18,068 nucleotides of DNA from Thermosaccharophagus gerlachensis (GTDB taxonomy: Bacteria > Armatimonadota > Fervidibacteria > Fervidibacterales > Thermosaccharophagaceae): positions 1 to 18,068 of the forward strand of contig JBGOEV010000046.1 in NCBI GenBank assembly GCA_041538025.1, in the 5' to 3' direction. The notes beneath the pieces were generated by a model that saw only the letters and a program-made list of their open reading frames with translations, had not been told where the DNA came from and searched no databases. Each line of letters begins with the position of its first letter. Position 1 is the first letter of the stretch. Position numbers and translations under genes: made by a program. Positions 14,808 through 18,068 of this stretch are shown here, one piece after another.

Positions 14808-14904
14808 GCCATATCACCAACCACTGAGTATGACTGCAACCGCGCCAATCTCAATTTTGGCTTCAACCTGTAGCGCTATATTCACAAGCTATAGCCTTGC
14901 ACAC

Positions 14905-14916
14905 CAATTATAATTG
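14905..14916. promoter_or_regulatory. 12-bp palindrome in the amrS/isomerase-fold divergent region
   Basis: CAATTATAATTG is a perfect palindrome and contains TATAAT on the plus strand. It sits in the 180-bp gap between two divergent genes, as a shared operator or part of a promoter might. No good -35 lies upstream, and TATATT at 14877-14882, preceded by GCGC, is another -10 candidate. Confidence 0.3.
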
Positions 14917-14987
14917 AGCATAAGAAAGCGATGTGGCAAGCAGTATGCAACACTGAAGAATGAAAAACGAAAGGCGGTGAGATAAAA

Positions 14988-16379
14988 ATGATGGACCGTA
15001 GAACATTCATAAACACAACGGTTGGTATGATCGGAGCACTCCATATGTTAAGGTGGCAAACGCACTGTATCAGTGGAGAAGACTCACAATCACCGAAGCT
15101 CCTGTGTGGTGTCGTGCGTTTCAAAGAACGTTTCAGGATGGGCTGGCCGGGGACGGACTATGACACAGACGCTTACCAAAAGCAGTATTCGCAAGCACTC
15201 CTCAACACAGCCAACCAACTCAAAATGCAGGTCACAATACACCACACACCAATATCTGATGAAGCATCGGCTAAAGCATTCATTGAGCGCATGAAGAAAG
15301 AGAAACCAGATGGCGTCGTGCTAATCAACCTCACACGCTATCTGTGGAAGTTGATTGAGAGCATTTGCGATGTCGGTATCCCGACAATTGTCTTCTCGCC
15401 GATTGGAACATCGTTTGCGCCGCAAGCGTTAGGATGTGCAAACAAGCAGGGCGTCGTTGTGCTGTCAACGCTTGAGCAAAAAGCGTTCTTGCGACCACTC
15501 ACAGCGATACGAACAGCATGGCAAATACGAAACAGCAGAATGCTCGTCATCAGGGGAAGTAAGCGTTATGAGGAGAAGCTAACCAAGTGGGGCACAACTT
15601 TGTTGTATGAACCTTGGGAGAGCTATCCAAAGGAGTTGGAAAAAACGCAACCAGACAGCAACGCAATAAGGATTGCCGAAGCATACAGGCAGGCTACAGC
15701 GAAGATGATTGAACCATCTTATGCTGACTTGATTGAAGCTGCCCGTGTATACATTGCATGCGAAAGGATGTTGAACGAAGCCAAAGCAAACGCAATCACT
15801 ATGGATTGCTTACCACATGTCCCGGGACGCAAAACACCACCGCCATGTGTTGCGTGGTCACGCTTCCTTGATTCAGGCATACCAGCTGGATGTGAAGCTG
15901 ACATATTTGCGACCCTGACGCTCATGCTCTCGCAATTCTTTCTTGGCAGACCGGGCTTCATGGGCAACCCAGTGGCTGAGACAGAAAACAATTGGCTCAT
16001 CGTTGCCCATTGCACAGCACCAACAAGGTTAGTTGGTTCAAATGAAAAGAGATTCCGTTTCATCCTGAGGAGCCACGGTGAATCAGGTAGAGGTGTAGCT
16101 GTGCAAACTCTATTCCCAGAAAAGAAGCAAGTAACCATATTGCGCTTCTTGCGCGAGGATCAACTGCTTCTTGGTTCTGGAAGGATCGTTGCAAATGTGC
16201 CTCACCCACCAGCAGGTGGATGTAGGACGATGATTGCAATCGCACTTGATGAGCCAAAGGATATACACATGTTGCGAGACTTCCATCATCCAGTCGTTGT
16301 TGTCGGGGGCTTCATTCAGGACATCAAGATGTTCTGCCACCTATACGGGGTCACAGTAACACCTTTACAAAAGTCGTAG
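14988..16379 (+). CDS. Tat-exported L-fucose/L-arabinose isomerase-fold protein
   Basis: A 463-aa protein of the FucI/AraA-like fold. The N-terminus, MMDRRTFINTTVGMIGA, has a twin-arginine motif (Arg4-Arg5) and hydrophobic stretch, so it is probably exported folded; cytoplasmic sugar isomerases do not have this. The core has alternating alpha/beta segments (PDGVVLINLTRYLW, IPTIVFSP). The C-terminal half has family blocks: PCVAWSRFLDSGIPAGCEAD (Glu303) and a NNWLIVAHCTAP block (His341), at the places of metal ligands in the isomerases. HCG, usual in the family, is HCT here. An isomerase reaction is unproven; a non-catalytic or sugar-binding role is possible. GGCGGTGAG lies 6 bases before the ATG pair (14988/14991). 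Confidence 0.8.
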   Translation: MMDRRTFINTTVGMIGALHMLRWQTHCISGEDSQSPKLLCGVVRFKERFRMGWPGTDYDTDAYQKQYSQALLNTANQLKMQVTIHHTPISDEASAKAFIERMKKEKPDGVVLINLTRYLWKLIESICDVGIPTIVFSPIGTSFAPQALGCANKQGVVVLSTLEQKAFLRPLTAIRTAWQIRNSRMLVIRGSKRYEEKLTKWGTTLLYEPWESYPKELEKTQPDSNAIRIAEAYRQATAKMIEPSYADLIEAARVYIACERMLNEAKANAITMDCLPHVPGRKTPPPCVAWSRFLDSGIPAGCEADIFATLTLMLSQFFLGRPGFMGNPVAETENNWLIVAHCTAPTRLVGSNEKRFRFILRSHGESGRGVAVQTLFPEKKQVTILRFLREDQLLLGSGRIVANVPHPPAGGCRTMIAIALDEPKDIHMLRDFHHPVVVVGGFIQDIKMFCHLYGVTVTPLQKS

Positions 16380-16640
16380 CAACCAATTGCGCTAAGGTCG
16401 GCATCAGCGTAACTTCGCGGAAGAAAGCAATGAAGCTGGAAGACGCAAAGCGAGGTTGAGAACGGTGCTTGAGCACGGTTTCTCAACTCTCCAGACAAAA
16501 CCAAAAAGTGCAAAGGCGCATAAAAGGTTCTCAGCGTTGAAGAAACATTTGCTCATCCGCTTATGGCTAAAGTCGTTCTTGCAATCTATGGCTACAGCTT
16601 TCCTGTGAAAGTTCGTGCCCAAAGCCACTCAAGTAGCAAG
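16380..16640. other. Gene-free stretch after the isomerase-fold gene
   Basis: No coding frame with a convincing ribosome binding site or recognisable product is seen on either strand. A short frame MAKVVLAIYGYSFPVKVRAQ starts at an ATG near 16563, but it has no family resemblance. The main structure is the hairpin at 16454-16488. Confidence 0.4.
16454..16488. repeat. Large two-part hairpin
   Basis: GTTGAGAA (16455-16462) pairs perfectly with TTCTCAAC (16480-16487), and an inner GTGC/GCAC stem closes a TTGA loop. No U-run follows on the plus strand. It may end the upstream transcript by a factor-dependent route or be a structured RNA element. Confidence 0.45.
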
Positions 16641-16642
16641 TG

Positions 16643-16669
16643 TTGACAGGCGTGTTTTTTTGCTATACT
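16643..16669 (+). promoter_or_regulatory. Pseudopilin gene promoter (TTGACA-15-TATACT, extended -10)
   Basis: A perfect TTGACA at 16643-16648 and TATACT at 16664-16669, the latter preceded by TGC. The 15-bp spacer is short and contains a T7 run. The transcript would start near 16676, giving a leader of about 155 nt before the ATG at 16831. Confidence 0.6.
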
Positions 16670-16721
16670 TAATTGCGAAGGTGCAACCGGTCATGAGGCA
16701 AAGGACATTGAAAGGGAGGTG

Positions 16722-16793
16722 ATGGAAAAAGGATATGTGATGAGGCGATGCATTTGATGCAATGAAGGATATGTGATGAGGCGATGCATTTGA
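16722..16793 (+). repeat. Tandem 36-bp period with duplicated mini-ORF in the pseudopilin leader
   Basis: A 29-bp unit (AAGGATATGTGATGAGGCGA then TGCATTTGA) occurs at 16729-16757 and again, identical, at 16765-16793, a period of exactly 36 bp. The first copy is the body of an 11-codon frame, MEKGYVMRRCI, from ATG 16722 to TGA 16757, with AGGGAGGTG directly before its ATG. The second copy reads CNEGYVMRRCI and stops at 16793 in the same frame, with internal GTG and ATG codons as possible starts. It could be a leader-peptide element, decoy ribosome sites, or a recent duplication. Confidence 0.6.
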
Positions 16794-16830
16794 AGCGCAA
16801 AAGAAAAAACTGCTCAAGGGGTGATGTGAA

Positions 16831-17529
16831 ATGAAGAAGGCGTATAGGCGTTTTGGCTTCACACTCATTGAGCTGCTGGTGGTGATTGCTATAATCGCCA
16901 TCTTGGCAGCGATTCTGTTCCCGGTGTTTGCGAGGGCAAGAGAGAAGGCGAGACAAGCAAGCTGTCTGTCAAATGTGAAACAGCTAAACATGGGTATCCA
17001 GATGTATCTGCAGGACTACGACGAGTTCTTCCCAATTAACACGCCTGTTCGTTGGTGGGGACTCGTTTACCCGTATGTCAAGAACTGGCAGATTTATGTT
17101 TGCCCTTCAATGCCAACTTACTCACGCGGCTATGGAACCAATGTTAACTATATCGGTTGGAGCTCATCAATTCACATAACAAGGCTACAATCACCTGCCT
17201 CATCGGCGGTAATCTGCGATGCAGCACAGTGTAGCAGTGCCAATGTAACTGGAAACTATGACCCAGAGACATGGGACCAATACCAAACTGGACCAACAGA
17301 CTGGCAGTGGACGCCACCTGCAGGTTTGACTGGGAGCCCAGCTAATTACTACGGCTCAGATGATCAATGGGGAAACCGAAGTCGTCGTCCTGTTGGCAGG
17401 CATTTTAACGGTTTGAATATTGGGTATGCAGATGGGCACGCGAGGTGGCGCAGGATTAGAGATTTCCTTGGACCACTTCCGGGCGGCTGGCCATATGGCG
17501 ACCCAAGAAACGAATGGGATGACAGATGA
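16831..17529 (+). CDS. DUF1559 type II pseudopilin-like protein
   Basis: A 232-aa exported protein with a type IV prepilin N-terminus: MKKAYRRFG, cleavage expected after Gly9, then FTLIELLVVIAIIAILAAI with Glu14 at position +5 of the mature form. It continues FPVFARAREKARQASCLSNV, typical of Armatimonadota copies. The C-terminal globular region ends with RHFNGLNIGYADGHARW, the H-x9-DG motif (His191, Asp201) that defines this family. Genomes of this type usually carry many paralogues; their exact function, in a T2SS-like assembly or at the surface, is not established. GGGGTGATG lies upstream of the ATG. It has its own promoter, duplicated leader and terminator, so it is monocistronic. Confidence 0.95.
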   Translation: MKKAYRRFGFTLIELLVVIAIIAILAAILFPVFARAREKARQASCLSNVKQLNMGIQMYLQDYDEFFPINTPVRWWGLVYPYVKNWQIYVCPSMPTYSRGYGTNVNYIGWSSSIHITRLQSPASSAVICDAAQCSSANVTGNYDPETWDQYQTGPTDWQWTPPAGLTGSPANYYGSDDQWGNRSRRPVGRHFNGLNIGYADGHARWRRIRDFLGPLPGGWPYGDPRNEWDDR

Positions 17530-17587
17530 TGAATGTGTAAGTGGGCGTAAGATTTAGCAAGCCAGAACGCTGTGGCTATTGTCTGTG

Positions 17588-17625
17588 GGCAATGGTGGCG
17601 GTGTGTCACTATTGCCTTGTTTTTA
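17588..17625 (+). terminator. Intrinsic terminator of the pseudopilin gene
   Basis: GGCAATGGTGGC pairs with GTCACTATTGCC (12 bp including two G-U pairs) around a GGTGT loop, followed by TTGTTTTTATT. It lies 58 bp after the stop codon. Confidence 0.85.
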
Positions 17626-17672
17626 TTGAGTCATTGGCAACGCAGAGATTTGTAACACAACAAGCCGAAATA

Positions 17673-17713
17673 GCCCTTTGATGTCACCTACCCTGCTTGA
17701 GTTAACAAAGGGC
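17673..17713. repeat. Inverted repeat GCCCTTTG/CAAAGGGC
   Basis: A perfect 8-bp inverted repeat with a 25-bp loop between the two convergent genes. It lies 81 bp beyond the stop of the minus-strand glycosidase-like gene and may act as its terminator, although the following minus-strand sequence is only moderately U-rich. Confidence 0.35.
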
Positions 17714-17793
17714 AAGCAAATGCATCGCAGGTAGTGCTTCGGTGTTCGGATAGTAAGGACGAAAACACGATGGTTATTCCGCTGCTGACTTAC

Positions 17794-18068
17794 TTACTCT
17801 CGCAAATGCACTCCCTCAACGCGCCCGTTCACTTCCTTCGTCCTTTGGGTCAGCAATTCCCACGCTTCGTCTGTCTCTTTCACGAGCCCATAGTTGCTGT
17901 TTTCGCCATCAAATCGTCCTTGAGCGGGTTGGTCGCTCCACTGGAACCAGTGATAGCCGACGCAATAGGGCAGTTTCATTAACGCCGTTACATATCGCTC
18001 AAAGTTGTCAGCCCTGTCTTTTTGTGTGGGCACGGGTTTACCTGCACCTTTGGTATTGGGCAACCCAC
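17794..18068 (-). CDS. C-terminal end of a glycoside hydrolase-like protein (partial)
   Basis: The reading frame is open to the right edge of the window, so only the last ~91 residues are seen. PYCVGYHWFQWSDQPAQG is followed by RFDGENSNYGLVKETDEAWE. This is the closing part of a TIM-barrel glycosidase of the agarase/beta-galactosidase-like GH-A type, where the aromatic W-F-Q-W segment lines the active site and the DGEN-SNYGLV block follows it. The stop is TAA at 17794-17796. An internal TTG at 18063 is unlikely to be the true start. The exact GH family and substrate cannot be set from this fragment. It is convergent with the pseudopilin gene. Confidence 0.75.
   Translation of the reverse strand, partial: GLPNTKGAGKPVPTQKDRADNFERYVTALMKLPYCVGYHWFQWSDQPAQGRFDGENSNYGLVKETDEAWELLTQRTKEVNGRVEGVHLRE

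Noticed and set aside
15719..16138. 139-aa minus-strand frame
   Set aside because: Shadow of the isomerase-fold gene in the opposite strand.
16729..16793. Two identical 29-bp repeats resembling a minimal CRISPR array
   Set aside because: Only two copies separated by 7 bp, far shorter than a spacer, no cas genes, and the unit preserves a reading frame.
16669..16991. Minus-strand frames with repeated IASSHIL/ASPHHIS peptides
   Set aside because: The peptide repeats are only the complement of the duplicated leader unit, and the frames run over the pseudopilin start.

Overview
The window looks like the chromosome of a thermophile-type bacterium, most likely Armatimonadota or a near relative (Fervidibacteria-like). 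The main pointer is the pseudopilin at 16831-17529: its N-terminal segment continues into an ARAREKARQASCLSNVKQ-type stretch and it carries an H-x9-DG motif near the C-terminus, a combination I associate with that phylum. This assignment is inference from memory of protein families, not a search result. I see no CRISPR array, transposase, integrase or prophage module.

Layout from left to right. (1) 1-1803: a strong promoter, a 277-nt leader, and an unrecognised 441-aa protein with an acidic linker and two tandem C-terminal DNA-binding-like repeats. Two possible micro-ORFs flank it. (2) 1816-5671, minus strand: a 3D/G5-domain cell-wall protein, undecaprenyl-diphosphatase UppP, and the cobalt/nickel uptake genes cbiM, cbiN and cbiO, with no cbiQ. 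(3) 5853-6560, plus: an exported polysaccharide deacetylase that shares a divergent promoter region with the 3D-domain gene. (4) 6573-11570, minus: an operon of a metallo-beta-lactamase-fold hydrolase, a ribose-type ABC permease and binding protein, a GT-C-type membrane glycosyltransferase, and a PfkB sugar kinase. The ABC ATPase is absent. (5) 11708-12079, plus: a small zinc-ribbon protein. (6) 12158-14807, minus: amrS (radical SAM), then a lone 5S rRNA, tRNA-Asn(GTT) and tuf; tuf has its own consensus promoter. (7) 14988-16379, plus: a Tat-exported protein of the fucose/arabinose isomerase fold. (8) 16380-17625, plus: an intergenic region with hairpins, a promoter and a duplicated mini-ORF leader, then the pseudopilin gene and a clear intrinsic terminator. 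(9) 17794-18068, minus: the C-terminal end of a glycoside-hydrolase-like protein cut by the window edge.

The working themes are envelope building and remodelling (UppP, 3D protein, deacetylase, GT-C enzyme), sugar handling (binding protein, permease, PfkB kinase, isomerase-fold protein, glycosidase fragment), metal uptake (CbiMNO) and translation (5S, tRNA-Asn, EF-Tu). The oddest features are the unknown 441-aa protein with its regulated-looking leader, a four-cysteine cluster in EF-Tu, the detached 5S-tRNA-tuf cluster, two ABC-type transporters each missing one core subunit, and the duplicated mini-ORF upstream of the pseudopilin.
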